Positions 1 to 8,043 of a stretch of 40,363 nucleotides of DNA are shown here, piece after piece. The stretch is from Thermoplasmata archaeon. Its GTDB lineage: Archaea > Thermoplasmatota > Thermoplasmata > Thermoplasmatales > Thermoplasmataceae. The DNA is taken from assembly GCA_021818675.1 (NCBI GenBank), contig JAKATR010000065.1:1-40363 (forward strand), in the 5' to 3' direction. Both the position numbers and the translations under genes were made by a program. The notes beneath the pieces were generated by a model, which made no database searches, was not told the DNA's origin, and saw only the letters and a program-made list of their open reading frames with translations. The stretch's first letter is position 1. Every line of letters starts with the position of its first letter.

Positions 1-76
1 GCGATCTCAGTCTGTTAATGATTTCACTAGGTTTTGCGCCTTCGCTTGAAAATGTTACCTTTAGATATGTTTTCAT
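1..76 (-). CDS. Start of a small conserved archaeal protein, cut by the window edge
   Basis: The reverse strand opens with ATG at 76 and reads MKTYLKVTFSSEGAKPSEII and a few more residues before the window ends; only about 25 codons are visible. The start resembles a family of short conserved Thermoplasmatales proteins, but I cannot name a function. An A/T-rich TATA-like stretch (about 104-113 on the plus strand) lies roughly 30-35 nt upstream, as expected for a promoter near the start. The call rests on the open frame, the protein-like composition and the promoter spacing. Confidence 0.55.
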   Translation of the reverse strand, partial: MKTYLKVTFSSEGAKPSEIINRLRS

Positions 77-231
77 CAGTTTCAAGACGCAGATTGGTGG
101 AAGGTATTTATTCTTTTTGAGAAAAATTGACATTTATTAACATAAATAATCAATTTTGAGTTGACACTAATAAAATGTTCCGCTCATTCTTAAAATTTTA
201 ATCTTTTCACATCGATTGGTATGGTCAAAAT

Positions 232-1392
232 TTATCCGTATTTTTCAACAAGATCTGTCAATATTTTCTCGAATTTTTTTTCCACACTGTCTATGCCATA
301 TTTGTTCATTGAGTATGAAGAAATATCGTTCCTAATCTTTCTAAATTTCTGGATATTATCAACAGCATACTTTATTTTATTGGAAATATCATCAGAAGTA
401 ATTTTAAAAAATTCCAAGTATTTCCTTTTGTATTCCTCTTTGAAACTTGGCATTAGGGACTCACTGGTAAGAATATATAACCCAGAGCACAGGGCCTCCA
501 GAATAGTAGTTGGAAGTGAGTCCCATCTGGTTGGATAAAGGAAAATATCTGATTTTTCATATTCCTCGAATAGTTCTTTGTCATCGGCTATTCCTAAAAA
601 ATTTATGTTCTTATTTCCGTTACTTATTGAGCTTTCTATAGCTTCTTTCATCGAACCGGCACCAATGATTGTTAAGGTAGAGTTATTCACATTGCTTTTT
701 TTCCATGCCTCTAACAGAAGATCAATACCCTTATACTTCTCAAGTCTTCCCACGAAAAGAAATTTAGCTGGGCCTTGATTCTGCTGAATATTGACAGTTA
801 TGGAAACCGGGTTTGGCAATTCAAACAGATCCTTGGTTCTTTTCAGAATTTCTGTGACCTTATCCCTGCCCTGATAAACATGCAATACTTTTATTTTCCT
901 CAGGAAAAATCCAGCAGCAACTAATCTAGAAAAAAGTAAATTCTTTTTGGAATCGGAGGAAAAAATGGCATGAGAACTTCCCACAAGTAAATCTGTTTTG
1001 CCTTTAAACAATCTCCAATAGGAATTTCTTGCAAGATAGACTAGGTCATAGTGATCCCTATCTGCCTTTATCTGGTTCTGACTGGTACTGCTTAATTTAA
1101 GAATCAACGGCATTAGTATATCTAGGATTATGGAAAGCAAAACTGTCTCACGCATAAATCTAAATTTTGAATCGGGTGATCTGAATCTAATTCTCCTTAT
1201 ACCTTGAAGTTTATTTTCAATGAATTCAGTTTTAAATCTCTTCATGTCAAAAAAATCGGTATCAAACAATGTAACGTCAAAGGCATCCTTATTTATGGCA
1301 CCAAGAATATTTATTACCCACCTTTCAACGCCACCCCCCATATCGATGGAGGAGGGAATAACAATAGCCAGCTTTATTTTTTTAACTTCCAT
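232..1392 (-). CDS. Glycosyltransferase family 4 (GT-B fold)
   Basis: Likely transfers a sugar from a nucleotide-sugar donor to a lipid or surface glycan acceptor at the cytoplasmic face of the membrane. The N-terminal domain begins KKIKLAIVIPSSIDMGGGVE, the typical GT4 opening with a glycine-rich loop. The C-terminal domain has FLFVGRLEKYKGIDLLLEAW (the usual GRL..KG..LLL signature), then IIGAGS, and LPTTILEALCSG, which is the family's EX7E region with Asp in the first acidic position. I chose the ATG at 1392 (386 aa) because the frame upstream adds 21 non-homologous residues. The next gene upstream on the same strand is a DUF2079 membrane protein, which suggests a small surface-glycan locus. 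Donor and acceptor are unknown. Confidence 0.85.
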   Translation of the reverse strand: MEVKKIKLAIVIPSSIDMGGGVERWVINILGAINKDAFDVTLFDTDFFDMKRFKTEFIENKLQGIRRIRFRSPDSKFRFMRETVLLSIILDILMPLILKLSSTSQNQIKADRDHYDLVYLARNSYWRLFKGKTDLLVGSSHAIFSSDSKKNLLFSRLVAAGFFLRKIKVLHVYQGRDKVTEILKRTKDLFELPNPVSITVNIQQNQGPAKFLFVGRLEKYKGIDLLLEAWKKSNVNNSTLTIIGAGSMKEAIESSISNGNKNINFLGIADDKELFEEYEKSDIFLYPTRWDSLPTTILEALCSGLYILTSESLMPSFKEEYKRKYLEFFKITSDDISNKIKYAVDNIQKFRKIRNDISSYSMNKYGIDSVEKKFEKILTDLVEKYG

Positions 1393-1536
1393 TTTTGATG
1401 ACAAATGCAAACACCTTAAAAAAGTAACTGAACTATTATTGGAATCGATTAACAATAATGAAGAAAATAATTTGTCTAAAAGAGGGCAATATAGTATTTT
1501 TGCACTTTAAACCTAGAGATACAACCTAAGTTGTAA

Positions 1537-3285
1537 TCAAGCATCATAATAAATTCCATTTCCTGTGTAATTAAGTTCCCACAGTGTAATATTCCCAGGG
1601 TAACCGGAATAAATAATCTCGCAGCGTATACGATAGAGAGGATTATTTAAGTCGTTTAAAACCCATGTAAACGCATATTGTTTCTGGGAACTGGAAAGAA
1701 GAATAAATTCAGGCAAATTGGTCTTATTAAAAGGAAATATAGTAGAATGGCTGTAACTGGCGTTTGCTGAAGAGTATGCATTTCTGTCATTGGCAATATA
1801 TGGGAAAAGGTTATTGGATGTTATTATAGTAGAGTTATAGCCAATATCTTCCTGAATATATTTCATATATTTTGATTCCGGATTTATGCTATACTTAAAT
1901 TTGTATCCTCCTCCAAGAATTAAAACATGGTGATCATTTTGTGGATTTAATGGTGAAACCATGATATTCATAGAAACTATGGCCACTAATATTAATGAAT
2001 ATGACAGTCTACTGTGTTTCTTAACAAATTTTATCAGATTGATACGTTTCTTTTTAATCGCGATCAAATATATGAAAATCGATATAGTCATAGCGGATAG
2101 CACTGAAAAGATTATTGCTTCTGTTGAGAGGAATACAATATTAAAATCGTTAGCAGAAATAGCTATTATTAAACCAACTGGTATAAGGGGTAAAGCAAGT
2201 CTTTTGTTCAATCCTATGGAATTTTGAAGGCCCTTCTTAATCGATAGTAAACCAAATGGAAGTGTAGGGGCAAGAAGACTCATCGTAATAAATGAATACT
2301 GGCTTCCTAATGTGGCATAATGAGGGACGAATATTATTGTTTCCACTAACCAGATTAATACTATGTACCCGGTCTTCCGATAAAATAGCGGAATAAAGCA
2401 TAACATAGAAATGCTGAAGGCCCAATAACCCAAAGTTCCCGGGAGGTCGAATAACGCACTGCTGGAAGGCAACAAAGGTTGTCCCGTTTTTCTAATTAAT
2501 ATTGGGATGGCAGATTGATTATGCAAATAAACAGGAATAACGTTGTGTTCAATCAGTGTGATTATTGTATATACTAATATTGAGAGAATACCCAAGGCGA
2601 GGAATTTCCACTCTGCTTTCAATTTTGTAAGAATCTTCGAAAAGGACAAATTGATATCACTCATAAAGACAAATAAAATTAGACTGATTGAAATAAATGT
2701 GAACGCTTCCTCGGTAAGGTTACCTATAATTATGATTAATGATGATAACAAAAATTTTCTTTTAAGAATTAAGTATAAGAAGAGAAAGGAATAAAGAGGC
2801 ATAAAACTAAGCCAATGATAATCGTAAAGGACTGCAGTAATTAAAGATGCATTAAATCCATAAATTATGGACGCAAAGGTAGCTATTTTTCTATCTTTAG
2901 TTATTTCAACAGTAAGAAAATAAAGTACAGGAACTGATGAAAAAACTGCAAAAGACTGAATTGAGAAAATAGTTAAAGAGTAAGGGAAAAGAAAGTAGAG
3001 ATAGGATAAAGGATATGCAATAAATGACGAATGAACTTCAAGGTGGGAGAGAACACCATACGATTCATAGTCACCTGAATCATACAAAAGATATCCATGG
3101 GTATTAGTCCAAAGTTGCTGCATATTAATGCCAAGGTCCCAGTTTTCACTGTAAAAATTGAGGTAGCGTATATATGAAAAAATTATCATTATTATTATGA
3201 GTATTCCCGTAATCAAAAATATAAAAGTAGGCGATTCAAAAAACCGCATTTTGTCGGGTCTTGACCTTGATAATTTGTTTGGCAT
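1537..3285 (-). CDS. DUF2079 multi-spanning membrane protein
   Basis: A large integral membrane protein (about 582 aa) with roughly ten or more hydrophobic segments. Near its N-terminus it carries NWDLGINMQQLWTNTHG followed by LEVHSSFIAYPLSYLYFLFP, which match the DUF2079 pattern (DLG...Q..W...G, then a conserved His in a short helix). DUF2079 proteins resemble polytopic GT-C type glycosyltransferases, so a lipid-linked sugar transfer role is an inference only. The C-terminal ~120 residues look extracellular and contain several N-x-S/T sites. ATG 3285 is preferred over the upstream GTG because a TATA-like element on this strand lies at about 3307-3319, 25-30 nt upstream. It sits 144 nt upstream of the glycosyltransferase on the same strand. 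Confidence 0.8.
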   Translation of the reverse strand: MPNKLSRSRPDKMRFFESPTFIFLITGILIIIMIIFSYIRYLNFYSENWDLGINMQQLWTNTHGYLLYDSGDYESYGVLSHLEVHSSFIAYPLSYLYFLFPYSLTIFSIQSFAVFSSVPVLYFLTVEITKDRKIATFASIIYGFNASLITAVLYDYHWLSFMPLYSFLFLYLILKRKFLLSSLIIIIGNLTEEAFTFISISLILFVFMSDINLSFSKILTKLKAEWKFLALGILSILVYTIITLIEHNVIPVYLHNQSAIPILIRKTGQPLLPSSSALFDLPGTLGYWAFSISMLCFIPLFYRKTGYIVLIWLVETIIFVPHYATLGSQYSFITMSLLAPTLPFGLLSIKKGLQNSIGLNKRLALPLIPVGLIIAISANDFNIVFLSTEAIIFSVLSAMTISIFIYLIAIKKKRINLIKFVKKHSRLSYSLILVAIVSMNIMVSPLNPQNDHHVLILGGGYKFKYSINPESKYMKYIQEDIGYNSTIITSNNLFPYIANDRNAYSSANASYSHSTIFPFNKTNLPEFILLSSSQKQYAFTWVLNDLNNPLYRIRCEIIYSGYPGNITLWELNYTGNGIYYDA

Positions 3286-3365
3286 CTCAATCCAAGAAAT
3301 TGAAGGGGTTATTAAAACTATATTGTCAATGGTAACATTTAAAAACAATAGTGCTATCAAATAGC

Positions 3366-3683
3366 ATGGCCATTCCTAAAAAAAATTCCGATTATAATAA
3401 AATTATAGCCGAAAGAAGAAGGAATAGCTTGTGTGATATCCCACCTGTTCTTGTTCCGGTTTGGCAGTTAAAAATAAGGGAAAGATTTGGAATAAATGTG
3501 GATAAGGAGATTGCCCAATATATAGTACTGGCTGCGCATGAAAGAGGAACATGGAAGAAGCAGCGCGCTATTAAGAAAATTGAAAAACTATTCATGCAAA
3601 GAGGAATAGATGAAGATTCTTCGGCTAAAATGGCAAAAGATGTGATAAATCTTATTATTAGCAACAATACTGTTGAGCAGTGA
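3366..3683 (+). CDS. Basic 105-residue protein of unknown function, coupled to a METTL5-like methyltransferase
   Basis: I do not recognise the family. The protein is small, rich in Lys/Arg and mostly helical in appearance, with a proline-rich element IPPVLVPVWQL after a basic N-terminus and an amphipathic C-terminal half. ATG 3366 is chosen because a TATA-like box (about 3335-3346) is centred some 24 nt upstream, giving a leaderless mRNA; the frame could extend five codons to a GTG at 3351. Its stop codon overlaps the start of the methyltransferase gene by 4 nt (GTGA), so the two are almost certainly co-translated. That coupling suggests a role next to RNA modification or ribosome biogenesis, which is inference. 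Confidence 0.75.
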   Translation: MAIPKKNSDYNKIIAERRRNSLCDIPPVLVPVWQLKIRERFGINVDKEIAQYIVLAAHERGTWKKQRAIKKIEKLFMQRGIDEDSSAKMAKDVINLIISNNTVEQ

Positions 3684-4279
3684 GTTTCAAAAAGACACTT
3701 GAGTTAACCTTACAAAAATTAGCGGTAAACCAAACTTTAACAAATTATTTGGAGCAATATCAAACCGATGGGAAAACGGCCTCATACATCCTTAACATTG
3801 CTTTTCTCGATGGTAATATTGAAGGTAAATCAATCATAGATATGGGGACAGGTAATGGTATTTTTGCAATTGGAGCAAAACTTCTCGGGGCCCGTGAGGT
3901 AACAGCAATTGATATTGATCAAAGACAGATCGATATTTCCAAAGAAAATGCAAAAAATCTGGACTTGGATATCAATTTTCTCAATTGTAATGTTAATGAC
4001 GTGAATGGGCATTATGATACCTGCATAATGAACCCTCCATTCGGTTCGGTAAAAGCACATAGCGATATCCCCTTTATAGAAAAAGCCTGCAGCATTTCTG
4101 AAAAGGTTTACGCGATTCATAACTATAAAACAAAGGAATTTGTGTTAAAGCAATACAGCGAAAGAGGCATGTCAGAACTTACGTGGGAAAAAATTAAGAT
4201 CGGAATTAACCGTACATACTCACATCACACCAAAGATAGAGCCTTTATCGATTCCCTTTTTATTCGTGCCTATAAATAG
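3680..4279 (+). CDS. METTL5-like SAM-dependent RNA adenine methyltransferase (COG2263 type)
   Basis: A class I methyltransferase of 199 aa. Motif I is IIDMGTGNGIF (about residues 52-62), the acidic SAM-binding position is AIDID (76-80), and the catalytic NPPF motif (118-121) is continued as GSVKAHSDIPF. NPPF marks methylation of an exocyclic amino group, as in N6-methyladenine enzymes. The downstream KVYAIHNYKTKEFV matches the VYSLHK... region of METTL5 relatives, which methylate small-subunit rRNA in eukaryotes; an rRNA substrate here is inferred from the family. It starts at GTG 3680 inside the stop of the preceding gene, and it is followed by tRNA-His. Confidence 0.85.
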   Translation: MSFKKTLELTLQKLAVNQTLTNYLEQYQTDGKTASYILNIAFLDGNIEGKSIIDMGTGNGIFAIGAKLLGAREVTAIDIDQRQIDISKENAKNLDLDINFLNCNVNDVNGHYDTCIMNPPFGSVKAHSDIPFIEKACSISEKVYAIHNYKTKEFVLKQYSERGMSELTWEKIKIGINRTYSHHTKDRAFIDSLFIRAYK

Positions 4280-4364
4280 CTCTTATTTATCGAATAATCA
4301 AAGTATCTAATAAATTCTCCATATCGCAAGAATAATTAATCAATGTTCTATGACCCTATGTAAT

Positions 4365-4437
4365 GGCCGGGTTGGGGTAGGGGTTATCCTTGGGGACTGT
4401 GGATCCCCGGACCCGGGTTCAATTCCCGGACCCGGCC
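4365..4437 (+). tRNA. tRNA-His (anticodon GTG)
   Basis: The sequence folds as a cloverleaf. The acceptor stem is GCCGGGT (4366-4372) with ACCCGGC (4430-4436), and the extra G at 4365 pairs with C73 at 4437, the hallmark of tRNA-His (G-1:C73). The anticodon stem is GGGGA/TCCCC with loop CTGTGGA, giving anticodon GTG at 4399-4401. The T arm is CCGGG-TTCAATT-CCCGG. No CCA is encoded, so it must be added after transcription. No intron is seen. Confidence 0.95.
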
Positions 4438-4452
4438 CTTAAATAATTTCAC

Positions 4453-4458
4453 TTTTTT
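4453..4458 (+). terminator. Oligo-T terminator after tRNA-His
   Basis: A run of six T, followed after two C by TTTT, begins 16 nt after the tRNA 3' end. Such T-runs end transcription in archaea. Confidence 0.5.
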
Positions 4459-4606
4459 CCTTTTATAACTTGAATCCGGCTATTTGAAATGGTTATAAAA
4501 CATAAAATCATCTTAAAGGAAACAAGTATTTCAAAGGGCACGGCTGGTCCTGCCAATTGTAATAAAAGTTAACCTAACTTAACTAGATTTGTTTTCATTT
4601 TCAAGT

Positions 4607-5126
4607 ATGTCAGAGGAGGAAGAATCCGTTATTGAGAATTTTATAAAGGCCGTAAAAGGAACTAAAAGTACAAGCAGGTTTGGAATTCAGTAACTTAACT
4701 ATAAAGCTCACCGGTATGTCTACTAATGCAGCATGTAACGTGAAAATAAGTATTACAATGAGACCGGTTCATGTAAGAACCAAACCTTAAAAATATAGTA
4801 GCCCAATTCTAAGTTCCAAAGTAAGCAGCAAGATTGAAATTTCCATTCAAAACCAGAAATTTGCTGGATTGGAGTTCAATAAAGATAAAAGGCATTTAAC
4901 GATTATAGATGAAAAAAGAATCATTCACATAAGGAAATATGTCCCGAAGAGATTCTTAAAATTTTCATTCATTAAAAGCATTGCATACATAATGAAGTAG
5001 TCAGGATACCACTTTGAGATCAGGGATCAGGCAGGGCTACTCGCCGAGTTTGGAAGAGGGGTTAAATCAATAACCGGTGATTTGAACGTCAAGATACATT
5101 CAGCTATTAAGTATTTACATAGATAG
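4607..5126 (+). pseudogene. Decayed protein gene (one frameshift, two in-frame stops)
   Basis: No long ORF exists here, but a coherent protein can be pieced together. From ATG 4607 it reads MSEEEESVIENFIKAVKGTK and on to a stop at 4691. The protein-like sequence continues in another frame from 4692 (LTIKLTGMSTNAACNVKIS), stops at 4788-4790, and resumes in that frame as SSKIEISIQNQKFAGLEF, then IIDEKRIIHIRKYVPKRF. It meets a TAG at 4998-5000 and continues as SGYHFEIRDQAGLLAEFGRG to the final stop at 5124-5126. The original would have been about 170 residues and basic, with no domain I recognise. The stretches between 4438-4606 and 5127-5254 show nothing else clear. Confidence 0.65.
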
Positions 5127-5254
5127 TAGATCCTGAAAAATCGAATTTTATTTTATTGTAAATTATTGTAAAACTGAAATCGTTCTTTATTTGAGATGAA
5201 AAGGTTTTAAAAGAGATCCCTGAAGTTCATATTTGCCACGTAGATCAGACCTCA

Positions 5255-5263
5255 AAATATAAG
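5255..5263 (+). promoter_or_regulatory. TATA box for the UPF0173 hydrolase
   Basis: AAATATAAG is centred about 27 nt upstream of ATG 5286, so transcription would start at or next to the start codon. This also supports ATG 5286 over the upstream TTG at 5268. Confidence 0.5.
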
Positions 5264-5285
5264 TAAATTGAGAAATTATACATAT

Positions 5286-5981
5286 ATGGGAAAAGTAAAC
5301 ATTACATGGCATGGTCACGCATGTTTTAACATAGACATGGGAAAGCAGATAATTACTGATCCATTTATTGAGCACAATCCAGTTGCACTCATAAGAAAGG
5401 AAGATGTAAAGGCAGACATTGTCGCGGTAACACACGGTCATTCTGACCATGTGTCGGATGCCCTTTATATTGCCTCAAAAAACAAAGCGCCCATTGTTAC
5501 CATTGTTGAACTGGCATGGCTTTTACAGAATAAGGATCATAGTGTCAAGATTCATGATATTAATTTTAGCGGAAGTGTAGAAGTATCAGGCATTAAAATC
5601 ACAGCGGTTCCTGCTCTTCATTCATCGAGTTTTGAGGACAAATATGCTGGCAATCCTGGAGGATTGATTTTCAATAACGGAAAAACGACCATATACCATG
5701 CTGGAGATACAGGTGTATTTTCTGATATGAAACTCATCGGGGAACTGTACAAACCAGATATAGCAATGCTGCCAATAGGTGGACATTATACAATGGGCCC
5801 AGAAGAGGCAGTAGAAGCTATTAAGATGATAAAACCTAAGGTTGTTATCCCTATGCATTATAATACATTTGATATGATCAAACAGGATGCGAATCTCTTC
5901 AAGAAGAACGTTGAGGAAAGAACAAATGCCAAAGTTCAAGTAATGGAAATAGAGAAGGTTAAAGAATTTGACTTTGAATAA
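5286..5981 (+). CDS. UPF0173 metal-dependent hydrolase (metallo-beta-lactamase fold)
   Basis: A 231-residue MBL-fold protein. After the start it has NITWHGHACF, then the metal motif VTHGHSDHVSD (HxHxDH, about residues 50-55), the distant ligands in ALHSS and YHAGDTGVF, and the final His in VIPMHYNTFD. This layout is that of the UPF0173/UlaG-like branch, whose substrates are mostly unknown; family members bind two metal ions. The length matches the family (about 225-235 aa). The start is placed at ATG 5286 from its homology-like opening and the TATA box position. Its 3' end overlaps the following methyltransferase gene by 14 nt, so the two probably form one transcript. Confidence 0.85.
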   Translation: MGKVNITWHGHACFNIDMGKQIITDPFIEHNPVALIRKEDVKADIVAVTHGHSDHVSDALYIASKNKAPIVTIVELAWLLQNKDHSVKIHDINFSGSVEVSGIKITAVPALHSSSFEDKYAGNPGGLIFNNGKTTIYHAGDTGVFSDMKLIGELYKPDIAMLPIGGHYTMGPEEAVEAIKMIKPKVVIPMHYNTFDMIKQDANLFKKNVEERTNAKVQVMEIEKVKEFDFE

Positions 5982-6591
5982 ATCCATTATTGAATTACTG
6001 GAAAACAAATATAAACATAGAATAGACAATCTTGAAGAGACGCTTGAACAAATAAAGCATTTTCAAGATAAATTGAAGGCTATCATAGAAGGGAGAGATT
6101 TCTGGCAGATATCTGATGATGAGTTTGCATTTTTATATCTTGCCGTTAGCATATCAAAACCAGGGATTGTCTTCGAAACTGGAGTTGGCCCGGGTACAAG
6201 TACAAGCGCCATACTAAAGGCCCTAGCAGAGGATTCAAAGTTGATAAGTTTTGATCTTGGAGTTAAATATGGGAACGCCGATGAAATGCCAGTGGGATTT
6301 GTAATCCCTGAAGATCTGAAAAGCAAATGGAAATTGGTGTTAGGGGATTCAAACATCACATTGCCCCGGGAACTAAAAATTTACAATAATATAGAAATGT
6401 TTTTCCATGATTCTACGCATACCTATGAACATGTTAGTTTTGAACTGAACACGGTTTTTCCTTATCTTTCAAAAAATTTTATTATTGTAGTGGATAACTA
6501 TGATTGGACAGATGCTCCTGAAGATTTTGCAAAGAAAAACAATCTGCACCTTCATCACGTTTCTGATGATATGTGTATAATAATAACTTAG
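5968..6591 (+). CDS. Class I SAM-dependent methyltransferase (Methyltransf_24 type)
   Basis: A 207-residue methyltransferase with an N-terminal helical region (coiled-coil-like, residues 5-40) and a Rossmann domain. Motif I is VFETGVGPGTSTSAIL and the next strand is KLISFDLG. EMFFHDSTHTYEHVSFELN followed by FIIVVDNYDW matches the Methyltransf_24/CmcI-like pattern (HDS.H.Y..V..DL). The substrate is unknown. The only plausible start is TTG 5968, because no ATG or GTG precedes the conserved region. It lies inside the end of the UPF0173 gene (14-nt overlap), with a GA-rich stretch upstream that may act as a ribosome binding site. Confidence 0.75.
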   Translation: MTLNKSIIELLENKYKHRIDNLEETLEQIKHFQDKLKAIIEGRDFWQISDDEFAFLYLAVSISKPGIVFETGVGPGTSTSAILKALAEDSKLISFDLGVKYGNADEMPVGFVIPEDLKSKWKLVLGDSNITLPRELKIYNNIEMFFHDSTHTYEHVSFELNTVFPYLSKNFIIVVDNYDWTDAPEDFAKKNNLHLHHVSDDMCIIIT

Positions 6592-7880
6592 TTCAGTTCA
6601 TTTGATTTTTCTTCTTCCGAAGCTGAAATTATTTTATCTAAAACAGCTTCGGCCGCATCGTTGGTTCCAAATCTGGTTTGAGTGGATCTGCGAGTAAAAT
6701 TGAAATTAGCCATCTCTTCATCCTCAAATAGGTATTTTTTCATTTCCTTCTCTTTCTCATTCAGTTGAATAAACCTTGTTCTTCCATAGCGGCCCAAGCT
6801 CTTCATTGTAGTCGTTATAAGCCCTGCATCTTCCAGGTCAGAAAGGAGATCAGAAACCCTTCTGGATGAAACTGGTGGTATCTTCATGTCTTTACAAATA
6901 TCCTTGTAGTTTGCATATATTTCTCCAGTGATCATATTGGTTTTATTGATCTCGCTGGCAGTTATACAGCTCAAGATTACTATTTTAGTGTGAGTAGGCA
7001 GGGTTCTTATTGTTTCTTTGAGTACATCCGTCTCGAGCCGATCTCTTGACTTGTATACATGGCTCGTTGTTACGCAATCACTATTTTCGCGTATTGCCAG
7101 TTCTATAGCAATTCTCATAAGATCAATTGCTTTTCTGGCGTCTCCGTGTTCCTGGGCACCAATAGCTGCACATAGATTTATTGCAGCCTCTTCAATACTA
7201 TTTTCTTTGATAATATTTTTAACTCTTGGTTCCAAAATATCCTTAAGTTCTGAAGCATTGTATGGCGGGAATATTATGCTCTCCTGATTGAGTCTGCTCT
7301 TAACTCTGGAATCAAGTTTTTCGGTAAATGAAGTATCATTGGTTATCCCTATAATTGAGGTTTTGGAATTTTTTGATTCATCAGCTGCCTTTAATATTAC
7401 ATACAGGGAATCCCCGCCATTTTTTTCAACCAGCTTATCTATCTCATCCAGAATTATAACAATATACCTTTTACTCTTTTCAATTCTGGCATTCAATTCG
7501 GAATAAACTCTGTCCAATGGCCATCCTGACACTGGTATAGGATCCGCATCCGAAATAGATTTAGCAACGTTTATCAAAATTGAATAGGGGGAATCAAACG
7601 TCTGGCAATTAAGATAGCAAGTAAGAATAGAGTTAGGGGCCTTTTCACCAAGTTTTGAAATAACATATTGTGTAACTGAGGATTTACCAGTTCCAGTTTT
7701 TCCATAAAGCAGAAGATTAGAGGGTCTTGAATCACGTATTATACTACTTAACGACTCAACCATAAGTCCAATCTGTCTATCCCTGTGGGGAAAATTCTCT
7801 GGGATATGCGATGAGGTTAGTGTGGATAAATCTCCCTTTAATATATTGTTTTGCCTATCAAATTTATCAAAAGGATTCAC
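6588..7880 (-). CDS. cdc6: Orc1/Cdc6 replication initiator
   Basis: Archaeal origin-recognition and helicase-loading AAA+ ATPase, 430 aa. Walker A is GKTGTGKS (60-67), Walker B is VIILDEID (141-148), and sensor 1 is GITND (about 178-182), followed by a SRLNQE region typical of Orc1/Cdc6. The C-terminal third (after about 300) is the winged-helix DNA-binding domain, with SSRRVSDLLSDLEDAGLI. The last 50 residues are a charged tail. The gene overlaps the methyltransferase tail-to-tail by 4 nt. An origin is often beside such a gene, but I could not see clear origin recognition boxes in the flanking 160 nt. Confidence 0.92.
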   Translation of the reverse strand: MNPFDKFDRQNNILKGDLSTLTSSHIPENFPHRDRQIGLMVESLSSIIRDSRPSNLLLYGKTGTGKSSVTQYVISKLGEKAPNSILTCYLNCQTFDSPYSILINVAKSISDADPIPVSGWPLDRVYSELNARIEKSKRYIVIILDEIDKLVEKNGGDSLYVILKAADESKNSKTSIIGITNDTSFTEKLDSRVKSRLNQESIIFPPYNASELKDILEPRVKNIIKENSIEEAAINLCAAIGAQEHGDARKAIDLMRIAIELAIRENSDCVTTSHVYKSRDRLETDVLKETIRTLPTHTKIVILSCITASEINKTNMITGEIYANYKDICKDMKIPPVSSRRVSDLLSDLEDAGLITTTMKSLGRYGRTRFIQLNEKEKEMKKYLFEDEEMANFNFTRRSTQTRFGTNDAAEAVLDKIISASEEEKSNELN

Positions 7881-8043
7881 CTTGGCACCTGCATTTAATC
7901 TTTAAGCATCGGACATACTAAACTCTTTTTTTACCAGTATCTGAATCATGTCTGTTATCGCTATCCAGGAAGAGTAAATTCTATATTCGGTTTATAAAAT
8001 CGGATTATACCTAATAAATAACTTCTGTCCAAATTTAATATTC

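Noticed and set aside
7881-8043. Possible replication origin beside Orc1/Cdc6
   Set aside because: I looked for origin recognition boxes (TTCCAGTGGAAA-like, repeated and inverted) on both sides of the gene and saw none that were convincing.
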